DNA of 64,000 nt from Bradyrhizobium sp. JYMT SZCCT0180. GTDB lineage: Bacteria > Pseudomonadota > Alphaproteobacteria > Rhizobiales > Xanthobacteraceae. The position numbers and the translations under genes were made by a program. Location of the stretch: positions 124,001 to 188,000 of the forward strand of contig NZ_JAFCLZ010000009.1 of assembly GCF_018130165.1 (NCBI RefSeq), read 5' to 3'. The first letter of the stretch is position 1, and each line of letters opens with the position of its first letter. The notes beneath the pieces were generated by a model, which saw only the letters and a list, made by a program, of their open reading frames with translations, had not been told where the DNA came from and did not search any database. Below, piece by piece: positions 41,948-50,928 of the stretch.

Positions 41948-42817
41948 ATGACGAACGCCATCTTCACCGGCCTGATGCTCGGGGGCATGTACGCGCTGAT
42001 CGCCATGGGGTTGACGCTCCAATATGGCGTGGCGCGGATCATGAACCTGTCCTACGGCGAGTTTCTCGTCGCGGCGGCCTTTGCGTCCTACTGGCTGTTC
42101 ACGGGATGGGCATTGAACCCGTTGCTTGGACTGGCGCTCGTCATTCCCGCCGGTTTCGGCGTGAGCCTGTTGCTATACCGCGTCCTGCTCACGCCATTGG
42201 TGCGCCGGGCAAGAACGCGGGGCGCGCTCGAAGTCGACAGCATTCTGGCGACCTTCGGTATGATGTTCATCGTGCAGGGCATCATGCTGTCGATGTTCGG
42301 CGGTGCTTACTTCAGCTACTCCTTCCTCGCGATCCCGGTCAGCCTGTTCGGTGAAATCCTCGCCTTGAACCGGCTGATCGCGTTCGGCCTGGCGGTAGCG
42401 GTCGGGCTGGCGCTCTATCTGGCGCTGACCCGCACCCGGCTTGGCACATCGATCCGCGCGGTTGCGGTCGATCCGATGGCCGCGCAGCTGGTGGCGATCG
42501 ATGTGGTCAGAACTTCCGCATTTGCCTTCGCACTCGGCGGCGCGCTGGTGGCGGCGGCCGGCGTTCTGATCAGCATGTTTCTGACCTTCAGCGCGTCATC
42601 GGGGGTGATCTTCACCATGAAGGCGCTGATCGTGGTCGTCATGGGCGGCGTCGGCAATCTGCTTGGCTGTCTGGTCGCCGGGCTTGCGCTGGGCCTGAGT
42701 GAATCGCTGGTCGCGACCTTTGTCGATCCGGGCCTGACACTGGCGGTGAATTTCGCGCTGTTCCTCGGCGTGCTGCTGGTCAAGCCGGCGGGCCTGTTTG
42801 GGAGGGCGCAGCGATGA
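41948..42817 (+). CDS. LivH-type ABC permease
   Basis: A 289-residue inner-membrane permease of the LivH type with about eight hydrophobic segments. Family features are the N-terminal GLMLGGMYALIAMGLTLQYGVARIMNLSYGEF in outline and the cytoplasmic loop motif TSIRAVAVDPMAAQLVAIDV near residue 170, followed by MKALIVVVMGGVGNLLGCLVAG. It pairs with the LivM-type subunit, whose start overlaps its stop by four bases. Confidence 0.92.
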   Translation: MTNAIFTGLMLGGMYALIAMGLTLQYGVARIMNLSYGEFLVAAAFASYWLFTGWALNPLLGLALVIPAGFGVSLLLYRVLLTPLVRRARTRGALEVDSILATFGMMFIVQGIMLSMFGGAYFSYSFLAIPVSLFGEILALNRLIAFGLAVAVGLALYLALTRTRLGTSIRAVAVDPMAAQLVAIDVVRTSAFAFALGGALVAAAGVLISMFLTFSASSGVIFTMKALIVVVMGGVGNLLGCLVAGLALGLSESLVATFVDPGLTLAVNFALFLGVLLVKPAGLFGRAQR

Positions 42818-43761
42818 GCGCCATGCGCCTTGCCGCCGCGCTCGCGGCCTGCGTTGGCCTCGCCGTGCTGGCGCTGCTGCCGACGTACGTCGACGCCTAT
42901 TACCTCGCTCTCGCGATCGGGCTTTTGCAATTCACCGTGCTGGCGACTGCATGGGGCCTGTTCTCCGGACCAACGCGTTATGTCTCGCTGGCAACGACGG
43001 CGTTTTTCGGGGTCGGCGCCTATACGGTGGCGGTGCTCGGCGAGCTGCTGCCCTGGCCAGTGGTGCTGCTGATCGCGACCGCGATCGGCGCGGTGATGGC
43101 CGTGATTGTGGGCCTTTCCACGCTGCGGCTCAGCGGCCTGCATTTCGTGATCTTCACGTTTGGCCTCGCCGAACTCATTCGCCAGCTCGTGATCTGGTTC
43201 GAAGTCAACAAGTCCCGCGTGCTCGGCCGCTACGTGTTCGTCGATATCACCCAGAAGGATATCTACTGGCAGCTTCTCGTGCTGGCGGTCGCGGTGTTCG
43301 TGATCGGCTGGCTGATCGCGCGCTCGCGGCTCGGCTTTGCGCTGCGCATCATCGGCGAGGACGAAACCGTCGCAAAACATTGCGGGATCAACGTCACCAT
43401 TGCCAAGGTGACGCTATTCACGATCAGCGCCGTGTTCATGACGCTGGTCGGCGCGATCATGGCGCCGCGCTGGACCTATATCGAGCCGTCGATCGCCTTC
43501 AACGCCACGATTTCCTTTGAAGTCGTGATCATGGCGCTGCTGGGCGGCGCGCACCGGCTGTGGGGACCGGCGCTCGGCGCCATTCCGCTGACCTTGCTGT
43601 TCGAGTTCCTGGCGGCGCGGTTTCCGACCGCCTCGACGCTGATCATGGGCGTCATCTTCCTCTTGATCGTGTACGCGCTGCCCGCCGGCGTCGTCGGCCT
43701 GTGGGACAATTTCCGGCGGCAATGGCGGCCGCAGCGCATTGAGCAGGGGGCCAAAGCATGA
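42814..43761 (+). CDS. LivM-type ABC permease
   Basis: A 315-residue second permease subunit of the Liv-type importer, with about nine to ten membrane segments. Family features include LSGLHFVIFTFGLAELIRQLV near residue 108, the loop GFALRIIGEDETVAKHCGINV near 173, and SFEVVIMALLGGAHRLWGPALGA near 232. It overlaps both the upstream LivH and downstream LivG genes by four bases, so the permeases and ATPases are translationally coupled. Confidence 0.92.
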   Translation: MSAMRLAAALAACVGLAVLALLPTYVDAYYLALAIGLLQFTVLATAWGLFSGPTRYVSLATTAFFGVGAYTVAVLGELLPWPVVLLIATAIGAVMAVIVGLSTLRLSGLHFVIFTFGLAELIRQLVIWFEVNKSRVLGRYVFVDITQKDIYWQLLVLAVAVFVIGWLIARSRLGFALRIIGEDETVAKHCGINVTIAKVTLFTISAVFMTLVGAIMAPRWTYIEPSIAFNATISFEVVIMALLGGAHRLWGPALGAIPLTLLFEFLAARFPTASTLIMGVIFLLIVYALPAGVVGLWDNFRRQWRPQRIEQGAKA

Positions 43762-44495
43762 CGGCTTCCACTGTTCTTGAGATCAAAGGCTTGCTCCGGG
43801 CGTTCGGCGGCCTTGTTGCCGTCAATGCGCTGGATATGACAGTAGCCTCCGGCGAGATCGTTGGGCTGCTCGGTCCGAACGGATCAGGCAAGACCACCGC
43901 GCTCAACCTCGTCTCGGGCGTGCTGCGTCCGGATTCCGGTGCGATCCACTTCGCCGGTCACGACATTGCGGGCATGGCGACGCATCGCATCGCGCGTCTT
44001 GGCTTGGGGCGAACCTTTCAATTGGTCCGCGTGCTCGACGGCATGAACTGCGCTGAGAACGTCAGGGCGGGCCTCGCTTTTCATCCGGCACGCCTCGCAC
44101 GCGGCGAAATGGACGCTGCCGCCATCCGGTTGTTGGAGCGGGTCGGGTTAAAAGATGCCGATCAGCGCATGGCGACCGAACTGACCTATATCGACCGCAA
44201 GCGCCTCGAGCTGGCCCGCGCGCTGGCGCTGAAGCCGCGGCTTCTTCTGCTCGACGAGTGGCTGGCCGGGCTCAATCCTTCGGAGCTCTTGATCGGCATT
44301 GCGCTGATCCGCTCGCTGAAGGACGAAGGCCTGTCGATCCTGCTGGTCGAACACGTCATGGACGCGATCCGTTCGCTTTGCGATCGCTGCGTGGTCATGA
44401 ACAGCGGCCGGAAGATTGCCGAGGGGACGCCGGACAAGGTGCTGTCCGATCCCGCTGTGATCGAGGCCTATCTCGGAGCGCCCGCCAATGCTTGA
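43758..44495 (+). CDS. LivG-type ABC ATPase with atypical signature
   Basis: A 245-residue ATP-binding subunit. Walker A is GLLGPNGSGKTT (about residue 36), with LivG features LGLGRTFQLVRVL and MNCAENV. The usual LSxGQ signature reads LTYIDRKRLELARAL and Walker B is LLLLDEWLAGLNP, with tryptophan instead of proline after DE. The catalytic glutamate is retained, so activity is expected, but signature and DEW are unusual. The switch histidine is in LLVEHVMDAI. It overlaps LivM by four bases and LivF by eight. Confidence 0.9.
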   Translation: MTASTVLEIKGLLRAFGGLVAVNALDMTVASGEIVGLLGPNGSGKTTALNLVSGVLRPDSGAIHFAGHDIAGMATHRIARLGLGRTFQLVRVLDGMNCAENVRAGLAFHPARLARGEMDAAAIRLLERVGLKDADQRMATELTYIDRKRLELARALALKPRLLLLDEWLAGLNPSELLIGIALIRSLKDEGLSILLVEHVMDAIRSLCDRCVVMNSGRKIAEGTPDKVLSDPAVIEAYLGAPANA

Positions 44496-45213
44496 GGTCG
44501 CGAATATCGGCGTCACGTATGGCCAGCACCACGCGTTGACGGACGCAAGCTTGAGCGTGGGCCGCGGCGAAATCGTCGTCATCCTCGGCGCCAATGGCGC
44601 GGGGAAAACTTCGCTGCTGAAAGCCATCGCCGGCATCGTGGCCTGTCTTCCCGGCAAGCGCGTCACGCTTTCAGGGCGCGATATCGCAGGTCTTCCGGCG
44701 CACGAGATCGTCGAGGCAGGTCTGGCGCTGGTGCCGGAAGGCCGCGGCATCTTTGCCGATTTGACGGTCGCGGAAAACCTGTTGCTGGGTGCCAACCCGA
44801 AGCGCGCGCGTGACGGGGAGGCGGCGCGGCGGGAGCGGGTGCTGTCGCTGTTTCCGCGCCTCGGTGAACGGCTCGGACAGACGGTGCGGACGATGAGCGG
44901 CGGCGAGCAGCAGATGGTCGCGATCGGTCGCGCGCTGATGTCCAATCCCGACGTGCTCCTGCTCGACGAGCCCTCGCTCGGACTGTCGCCGCTCCTGGTG
45001 CGCGAATTGTTCGCAAGCCTGCGCAAGGTGCGCGAGAGCGGCGTTGGCCTGCTGCTGGTCGAACAGAACGCGCGCGAAAGCCTCGCCATCGCCGATCGCG
45101 GCTATCTCATCGAGAACGGCAAGATCACCGGCAGCGGTACGGGGACCGAGCTGATGTCCAACGATGCCGTACAGCGCGCCTATCTCGGCGGCATCGTCGC
45201 AAGCGCGCTTTGA
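44488..45213 (+). CDS. LivF-type ABC ATPase
   Basis: A 241-residue second ATPase of the Liv-type importer. Walker A is ILGANGAGKTSLL (about residue 32), the signature is RTMSGGEQQMVAIGRAL (about 137), and Walker B is LLLDEPSLGLSP. The family stretch GLALVPEGRGIFADLTVAENL is conserved. All motifs look functional. It overlaps the LivG-type gene by eight bases and is followed 39 bases later by the aldehyde dehydrogenase. Confidence 0.93.
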   Translation: MLEVANIGVTYGQHHALTDASLSVGRGEIVVILGANGAGKTSLLKAIAGIVACLPGKRVTLSGRDIAGLPAHEIVEAGLALVPEGRGIFADLTVAENLLLGANPKRARDGEAARRERVLSLFPRLGERLGQTVRTMSGGEQQMVAIGRALMSNPDVLLLDEPSLGLSPLLVRELFASLRKVRESGVGLLLVEQNARESLAIADRGYLIENGKITGSGTGTELMSNDAVQRAYLGGIVASAL

Positions 45214-45252
45214 AATTCACGAAAACAACCTGAAAACACGGAGGATCACGCC

Positions 45253-46704
45253 ATGAACCAGATCAGTCTGCTGCTCGAAAACCAGGACGTCCAGGCGGTT
45301 GACGGCGTCACGTTCGACCGCCTCAACCCCATCACGGGCGAAGTCGCTACCCGCGCTTCCGCCGCGCAGATATCCGACGCCAAACGTGCGGCCGATGCAG
45401 CTGCGGCAGCGTTTCCGGCTTGGTCGGCGACCGGGCCGGGTCTGCGCCGAAAGATATTGCTCAAGGCCGCCGACGCGCTCGAAGCCAAGACGGCGCAGTT
45501 CATCGAACTAATGGCGACTGAAACAGGTGCGACCGCCGGCTGGGCCGGGTTCAATGTGATGCTTGCAGCGGGGATGCTGCGCGAAGCCGCCGCGATGACG
45601 ACGCAGATCTCGGGCGAGGTGATCCCGTCGGACAAGCCGGGCTGTATCGCGATGGCGGTCCGGCAGCCGGCCGGCGTGGTGCTCAGCATCGCGCCCTGGA
45701 ACGCGCCGGTGATCCTCGGCGTCCGCGCCGTGGCGCTGCCGCTCGCGTGCGGAAACACGGTTATTCTGAAGGCCTCGGAAATCTGCCCCGGCACCCACCG
45801 TTTGATCGCGGAGTGCCTGCGCGATGCCGGTTTGCCGCCCGGCGTGGTCAACGTCATCACCAACGCACCTGAAGATGCGCCCGATCTGATCGAGGCCCTG
45901 ATTGCGCACCCCGCGGTGCGCCGCATCAATTTCACCGGTTCGACCCGCGTCGGCCGCATCATTGCCCAGACGGCGGCAAAGTACCTCAAGCCGGCACTGC
46001 TCGAACTCGGCGGCAAGGCGCCGCTGATCGTGCTCGATGACGCTGACATCGATGCCGCGGTCGCCGCTGCCGCGTTCGGCGCGTTCATGAACCAGGGACA
46101 GATCTGTATGTCCACGGAGCGGATCGTGCTCGACAACAAGGTCGCCGACGCTTTTGTCGCGAAGCTGGCGACCAAGGCCGACTCGCTGGTGGCGGGCGAT
46201 CCGCGCAAGGGCGGCACGCCGCTGGGCTCGCTGATCGGCGCGGACGCCGTCGATCGCATTCAGGGTCTGATCAAGGACGCGGTAGCTAAGGGCGCGCGCG
46301 TCGTCGCAGGCGGCAGGTCGGAGGGGACATTGATGTCGGCCACCGTGCTCGATCACGTCACCTCGGTCATGCGGATCTATGGCGAGGAATCGTTCGGTCC
46401 GGTGGTCAGTATAGTGCGTGTGAACAGCGTCGATGAGGCCGTGCGGGTCGCGAACGACACCGAATATGGATTGTCAGCGGCAGTGTTCGGCCGCGATATC
46501 GCCCGCGCCATGGAGGTCGCCAAGCGGATCGAGTCGGGCATTTGTCATGTCAACGGCCCGACGGTGCACGATGAAGCGCAAATGCCGTTCGGGGGGACGA
46601 AGGCGTCCGGTTATGGGCGTTTCGGCGGCAAGGCAGGCATCGCCGAGTTCACCGAACTGCGCTGGATCACCATCGAGACCGGTCCGCAGCATTATCCGAT
46701 CTGA
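45253..46704 (+). CDS. NAD(P)-dependent aldehyde dehydrogenase
   Basis: A 483-residue aldehyde dehydrogenase. Conserved parts are PWNAPVILGVRAVALPLACGN (about residue 155), INFTGSTRVG (about 232), the catalytic glutamate in LELGGKAP (about 255) and the catalytic cysteine in NQGQICMSTERIV (about 288). The ATG follows GGAGG. It is last in the Liv-type operon and probably oxidises the aldehyde produced by the copper amine oxidase encoded 1.1 kb downstream, as FeaB does for TynA in E. coli (inference). It resembles vanillin/salicylaldehyde-type dehydrogenases. It overlaps the convergent regulator's 3' end by 13 bases. Confidence 0.92.
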   Translation: MNQISLLLENQDVQAVDGVTFDRLNPITGEVATRASAAQISDAKRAADAAAAAFPAWSATGPGLRRKILLKAADALEAKTAQFIELMATETGATAGWAGFNVMLAAGMLREAAAMTTQISGEVIPSDKPGCIAMAVRQPAGVVLSIAPWNAPVILGVRAVALPLACGNTVILKASEICPGTHRLIAECLRDAGLPPGVVNVITNAPEDAPDLIEALIAHPAVRRINFTGSTRVGRIIAQTAAKYLKPALLELGGKAPLIVLDDADIDAAVAAAAFGAFMNQGQICMSTERIVLDNKVADAFVAKLATKADSLVAGDPRKGGTPLGSLIGADAVDRIQGLIKDAVAKGARVVAGGRSEGTLMSATVLDHVTSVMRIYGEESFGPVVSIVRVNSVDEAVRVANDTEYGLSAAVFGRDIARAMEVAKRIESGICHVNGPTVHDEAQMPFGGTKASGYGRFGGKAGIAEFTELRWITIETGPQHYPI

Positions 46705-47645
46705 GTCTGAGCAGGGATCGCGCCGCGGAAATCCCGCGGCGTGACGCCAAAGAAACTCCTGAACGTCCGGGTCGCGTGCGCTGCGTCGGCGAAGCCGCAT
46801 TGCATGGCGAGCGCGGCAATTGAAGTTTGCGACAGGGCAGGTTGCTGCAGGAGGTCTCGAAAGTGATCGACGCGCAGCTGGAGCACGTGGCGTTCAAACG
46901 TCGTCTGGTGGTCGGCGAAGACGCGATGCAAGGTCCGCTCCGAAACGCCGAAGGCGGCCGCAATCGCCGGGGCCGGCCGGATCGCTGCAATGTTTCCCCT
47001 CAGGTAGGTGTCGATCAGGCCGAACAGCTCGGTGCGGGTAAGCCCGTGGTCGTCACCGGTTGCGAGACGAAGCAGGGTCGACAGATAAGCGGCGATATCC
47101 GTTTCGGCCTGGCCTGGCCGCGCATCCGACAGACGGATGGCAGCGCGAATGAACGCCGCGATCGAACGCGCTATGGCGCCCGACAGAGGAACGGGTCTTG
47201 CGCACAGTCGCTCGGCTTGCGGAAACATCCGGAGCAGCGTTGCGGCGGGAACCGTTGCGATCAGCACTTCGGAACGTTGTTCGGGTCCATCGAGCCGATC
47301 CTCGAACGGCCGCCGCGCGTCATAGAGCACGCCATATCCCGGCTCGATCGTGCCTTCGTTGCCGGCCTGCGCCATCGAGCTTCGCCCGCGACGCTGGAAA
47401 TCGAACATGAATTCGTCCGAGCCCGACTTGCTGACGAGCTTCGCGTCGCGGCTGTAGCATTGCGGGCTGCTGTCGAAACGGACCAGCTTGACGCTGCCGA
47501 CTTCGACGAACTCATAGCGACCGCTGAGCAGCGTCGGGCCGATCGGCCTGGTATCGACATGGGCGAATGACCGGCAGATCGACTCGGTCCAGAACGCCTG
47601 GCGTTCGGCGGGGTGGATTTGGTCTGTCGAGACGCTGATCGGCAT
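46692..47645 (-). CDS. AraC family regulator with FeaR-like sensing domain
   Basis: A regulator of about 317 residues. The N-terminal domain (ISVSTDQIHPAERQAFWTESI..., with RFDSSPQCYSRDAKLVSKS) is of the AraC-binding-like type found in FeaR and NphR. The C-terminal HTH module ends IAALAMQCGFADAAHATRTFRSFFGVTPRDFR. It sits between the aldehyde dehydrogenase and amine oxidase genes, like feaR beside tynA, and probably activates one or both. The ATG at 47645 is preferred; a TTG at 47732 would add 29 residues of low-complexity sequence and leave little room for the divergent promoters. Confidence 0.85.
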   Translation of the reverse strand: MPISVSTDQIHPAERQAFWTESICRSFAHVDTRPIGPTLLSGRYEFVEVGSVKLVRFDSSPQCYSRDAKLVSKSGSDEFMFDFQRRGRSSMAQAGNEGTIEPGYGVLYDARRPFEDRLDGPEQRSEVLIATVPAATLLRMFPQAERLCARPVPLSGAIARSIAAFIRAAIRLSDARPGQAETDIAAYLSTLLRLATGDDHGLTRTELFGLIDTYLRGNIAAIRPAPAIAAAFGVSERTLHRVFADHQTTFERHVLQLRVDHFRDLLQQPALSQTSIAALAMQCGFADAAHATRTFRSFFGVTPRDFRGAIPAQTQIG

Positions 47646-47785
47646 CGCGGATGCGGTTCCACAAGGTGATGGCTCACCGTCGCCCGAATTCGGGCCGGCT
47701 GGCAAGGTCGAAAAGCTGGCAGGTTCATTCAAGACGGTGCACCCTGGTTACCCTAACGTGCGGTCCAATGTTGCAAGGTGTGAAT

Positions 47786-49762
47786 ATGGACCTGACGAGA
47801 GAACCGGCCGGTATGGCCGTCACGCATCCTCTTGATCCGCTCAGCGAGGCCGAGGTGACGCTGGCATGCGAGGTGCTGCGGACCGTCAAACAGCTCGGCC
47901 CGAATACCCGCTTTTCCCATATCCAGTTGGAGGAACCGGCCAAGGCCGACATTCTGGGATGGACGCCCGGTATGCGGCTTGCGCGGCAGGCGGCGGTCAC
48001 GCTGTTCGACTGCAAGACCGGGGCGACCCATGTCGCAACCGTCGATCTCGGGTCACGGCAGGTGACGGCATGGCGCGAGCATCCGACCAAGGCGCATCCT
48101 TATGGCCAGCCTCCAGTCACGATCGAGGAGGTGTTCAAGGTCGGCGACATCGTCAAGCGTGATGCCGGCTGGCGGCACGCGATGAAGCGTCGCGGGCTGA
48201 CGGACGAAGACATCGAGCTGGTCCAGGTCGACCCGTTCTCAGCCGGTTATTTCGACCGCGACGTCGAGAAGGGCCGCAGGCTCGTCAGTGGGGTTTCCTT
48301 TTGGCGCCGCGATATCAAGGACAATGGCTATGCCCATCCGATCGAGGGCGTAGTCGCGCTGGTCGACCTGATCGAGGACAAGGTCGTGCAGCTCGTGGAC
48401 GAGTCGGAAATCGTCCCGATCCCGAAGCGGTCTCGCAACTATGATCGCGCGTCGATCCCGAAAATGCGCGAGGACGTCAAGCCGCTCGACATCGTGCAGA
48501 AAGACGGTCCTGGTTTCTCCGTCGAGGGTTGGAAGGTTTCCTGGCAGAACTGGTCGTTCCGCGTCGGCTGGACGGCGCGAGAAGGCCTCGTACTGCATCA
48601 GATCGGCTTCAACGACAGCGGACGCGAGCGACCGATCATCTATCGGGCCAGTGTCAGCGACATGATCGTTCCTTATGCCGACCCGACCGCGAACCATTTC
48701 TGGAAGTGCGCGTTCGACGCCGGCGAGTACGGTCTGGGCAAGCTCGCCAATGCGCTGGAGCTCGGCTGCGATTGCCTTGGGCACATCCATTATTTCGATG
48801 TGCCGGTCGCCGACGATTACGGCAAGCCGTCTGTCATGAAGAACGCGATCTGCCTGCACGAGGAGGATTACGGCATCCTCTGGAAGCACTACGAGTTTCG
48901 CAACGAGACGTTCGAGGTGCGGCGCTCCCGCCGTCTCGTGATCTCGTTCTTCACGACCGTCGGCAATTACGACTACGGCTTCTACTGGTACTTCTATCAG
49001 GACGGCTCGATCCAGCTTGAAGTCAAGCTGACCGGCATTATCCAGACCGCGGCGGTGGCGCCCGGCCAGGCCTATCCCTGGGGCGGCATGGTCGCGGAAG
49101 GGCTGGGCGGTCCGACGCACCAGCACTTCTTCAACGCGCGCCTGCACATGATGGTCGATGGCGAACGCAACAGCGTCACCGAGCACGAATTCAAGCCACG
49201 GCCCTTCGGTAAGGACAATCCATACGGCAACGTGTTCGACACCACAGCGCGAACGCTGGCGTGCGAACAGGATGCGGCCCGCGAGGCCGACGGCCGCACC
49301 GGGCGCTACTGGAAGATCGTCAATCCCAACCAGACCAACAGCGTCGGCGGGCCGACCGGGTACAAGCTGCTGGCGCACGCGGCGCCGGTCATGCTGGCGC
49401 AGGAAAACTGTTACATGACCGCGCGTGGCGGCTTTGCCACCAAGCACCTCTGGGTCACGCGCTATGCGCCTGACGAACGCTATGCCAGCGGCGAATTCCC
49501 GAACCAGCATGCCGGCGGCGACGGTCTGCCGAAATACGTGGCGCAGAACCGGGCAATCGAAAACGAGGACATCGTGGTCTGGCACACTTTTGGCGCGACC
49601 CATGTCTGCCGGCCCGAGGATTTTCCGGTCATGCCGGTCGAATATGTCGGGTTCGCCCTCAAGCCGAACGGATTTTTCGCCGAGAATCCGGCGATGGATT
49701 TGCCGCCCGATCGCAACGACGCAAGCCGCGACGTCAGGGAGAAGGGGGCGTGCTGTGCCTGA
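47786..49762 (+). CDS. Copper-containing primary-amine oxidase
   Basis: A 658-residue copper/topaquinone amine oxidase that turns primary amines into aldehydes, ammonia and hydrogen peroxide. The topaquinone precursor tyrosine is in VGNYDYGF (about residue 395), the catalytic base aspartate in SVSDMIVPYADP (about 292), and copper histidines in THQHFFNARL (about 445) with a third near VVWHTFGATH. No signal peptide is seen, so it may be cytoplasmic, unlike E. coli TynA. The ATG at 47786 follows AAGGTG. A TRAP binding protein and gamma-glutamyltransferase follow at 42- and 38-base spacings, suggesting an operon. Confidence 0.95.
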   Translation: MDLTREPAGMAVTHPLDPLSEAEVTLACEVLRTVKQLGPNTRFSHIQLEEPAKADILGWTPGMRLARQAAVTLFDCKTGATHVATVDLGSRQVTAWREHPTKAHPYGQPPVTIEEVFKVGDIVKRDAGWRHAMKRRGLTDEDIELVQVDPFSAGYFDRDVEKGRRLVSGVSFWRRDIKDNGYAHPIEGVVALVDLIEDKVVQLVDESEIVPIPKRSRNYDRASIPKMREDVKPLDIVQKDGPGFSVEGWKVSWQNWSFRVGWTAREGLVLHQIGFNDSGRERPIIYRASVSDMIVPYADPTANHFWKCAFDAGEYGLGKLANALELGCDCLGHIHYFDVPVADDYGKPSVMKNAICLHEEDYGILWKHYEFRNETFEVRRSRRLVISFFTTVGNYDYGFYWYFYQDGSIQLEVKLTGIIQTAAVAPGQAYPWGGMVAEGLGGPTHQHFFNARLHMMVDGERNSVTEHEFKPRPFGKDNPYGNVFDTTARTLACEQDAAREADGRTGRYWKIVNPNQTNSVGGPTGYKLLAHAAPVMLAQENCYMTARGGFATKHLWVTRYAPDERYASGEFPNQHAGGDGLPKYVAQNRAIENEDIVVWHTFGATHVCRPEDFPVMPVEYVGFALKPNGFFAENPAMDLPPDRNDASRDVREKGACCA

Positions 49763-49804
49763 CACGCGACTGGTTTCGCATCCGATCCAAACAGGAGATG
49801 GGCC

Positions 49805-50890
49805 ATGAACCGCAGGAAGCTTCTAAGGGGTGCCGGTCTTGCCGCCGCCGCAACGGCTGTCAGCGCGCCCGCGATCGCACAGTCCGCTCCAACCGTGCGC
49901 TGGCGGCTGACGACGTCGTTCCCAAAATCCCTCGATACGCTCTATGGCGCGTGCGAGATGTTCAGCAAGGCCATGGCCGATCTGTCGGAGCAGAAATTCC
50001 AGATCAGCGTGTATGGCCCGGGCGAAATCGTACCGGCGTTCCAGGTGTTTGACGCGGTCGCCAACAACACCGTCGAGATGGGGAACAGCGCGTCCTACTA
50101 CTACATCGGCAAGGATCTGGCGTTCGCGTTCGGCACAGCCGTGCCGTTCGGGCTCAACACGCGGCAGATGAACGCCTGGCTCGCCTATGGCGGCGGGCTC
50201 GAACTCTTGAACGACCTCTACAAGCCCTACGGCATCTACGGCCTGCCGTTCGGCAACACCACCGCGCAGATGGGCGGCTGGTTCCGCAAGGAGATCAAGA
50301 CGCTCGATGATCTCAAGGGCTTGAAATTCCGGGTCGGCGGCGTGGCCGGGCAGGTGCTGGCCCGCATCGGCGTCGTGCCGCAGCAGATTCCGCCCGGGGA
50401 TATTTATCCTGCACTCGAAAAAGGTACGATCGACGCTGCCGAATGGATCGGCCCCTATGACGACGAGAAGCTCGGCTTCCTGAAGGTCGCGCCCTATTAC
50501 TATTATCCCGGCTGGTGGGAAGGCTGCGCCAACGGCTTTCTCTACATCAACAGCGCCAAATGGGCGGAGCTGCCAAAAGTCTATCAGGACATGATGACGA
50601 TCGCGGCGGCGCAGGTGGCCGCCGACCTGACCGCCAAATATGACACCCGCAACGCCCAGGCGATCAAACGCCTGGTCGCCGCCGGCGCGCAGCTTCGGCC
50701 ATTCTCGACCGACATCCTCGACGCCTGCTTCAAGGAGACCAATGAGCTGTTCGCCGAGGTCGCGGCCAAGAACACCAAGTTTAAAGCCCTGAACGACTCC
50801 ATGACGGCGTTCCGCAACGAGCAATATCAGTGGCATCAGGTCTGCGAAGCCACCTACGACAATTACATGATCCGGCGAAGCCGCGGCTAG
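49805..50890 (+). CDS. TRAP transporter substrate-binding protein (DctP family)
   Basis: A 361-residue periplasmic binding protein of the DctP type. The N-terminus MNRRKLLRGAGLAAAATAVSA is a twin-arginine-like signal peptide. Family features include WRLTTSFPKSLDTLYGACEMFSKAM, KGLKFRVGGVAGQVLARIGVVPQQIP (conserved arginine) and the WIGPYDDEKLGF region. No DctQ or DctM genes occur in the window, so it is an orphan here. It lies between the amine oxidase and gamma-glutamyltransferase genes on the same strand; its ligand is unknown. Confidence 0.92.
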   Translation: MNRRKLLRGAGLAAAATAVSAPAIAQSAPTVRWRLTTSFPKSLDTLYGACEMFSKAMADLSEQKFQISVYGPGEIVPAFQVFDAVANNTVEMGNSASYYYIGKDLAFAFGTAVPFGLNTRQMNAWLAYGGGLELLNDLYKPYGIYGLPFGNTTAQMGGWFRKEIKTLDDLKGLKFRVGGVAGQVLARIGVVPQQIPPGDIYPALEKGTIDAAEWIGPYDDEKLGFLKVAPYYYYPGWWEGCANGFLYINSAKWAELPKVYQDMMTIAAAQVAADLTAKYDTRNAQAIKRLVAAGAQLRPFSTDILDACFKETNELFAEVAAKNTKFKALNDSMTAFRNEQYQWHQVCEATYDNYMIRRSRG

Positions 50891-50928
50891 GCCGACATCG
50901 CCGGCGTTCGCCAGAACCGGAGACGCAT

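Noticed and set aside
48239..49765. A 508-codon minus-strand frame opposite the amine oxidase gene
   Set aside because: It overlaps a gene with all copper amine oxidase catalytic residues; composition is that of a GC-rich shadow frame.
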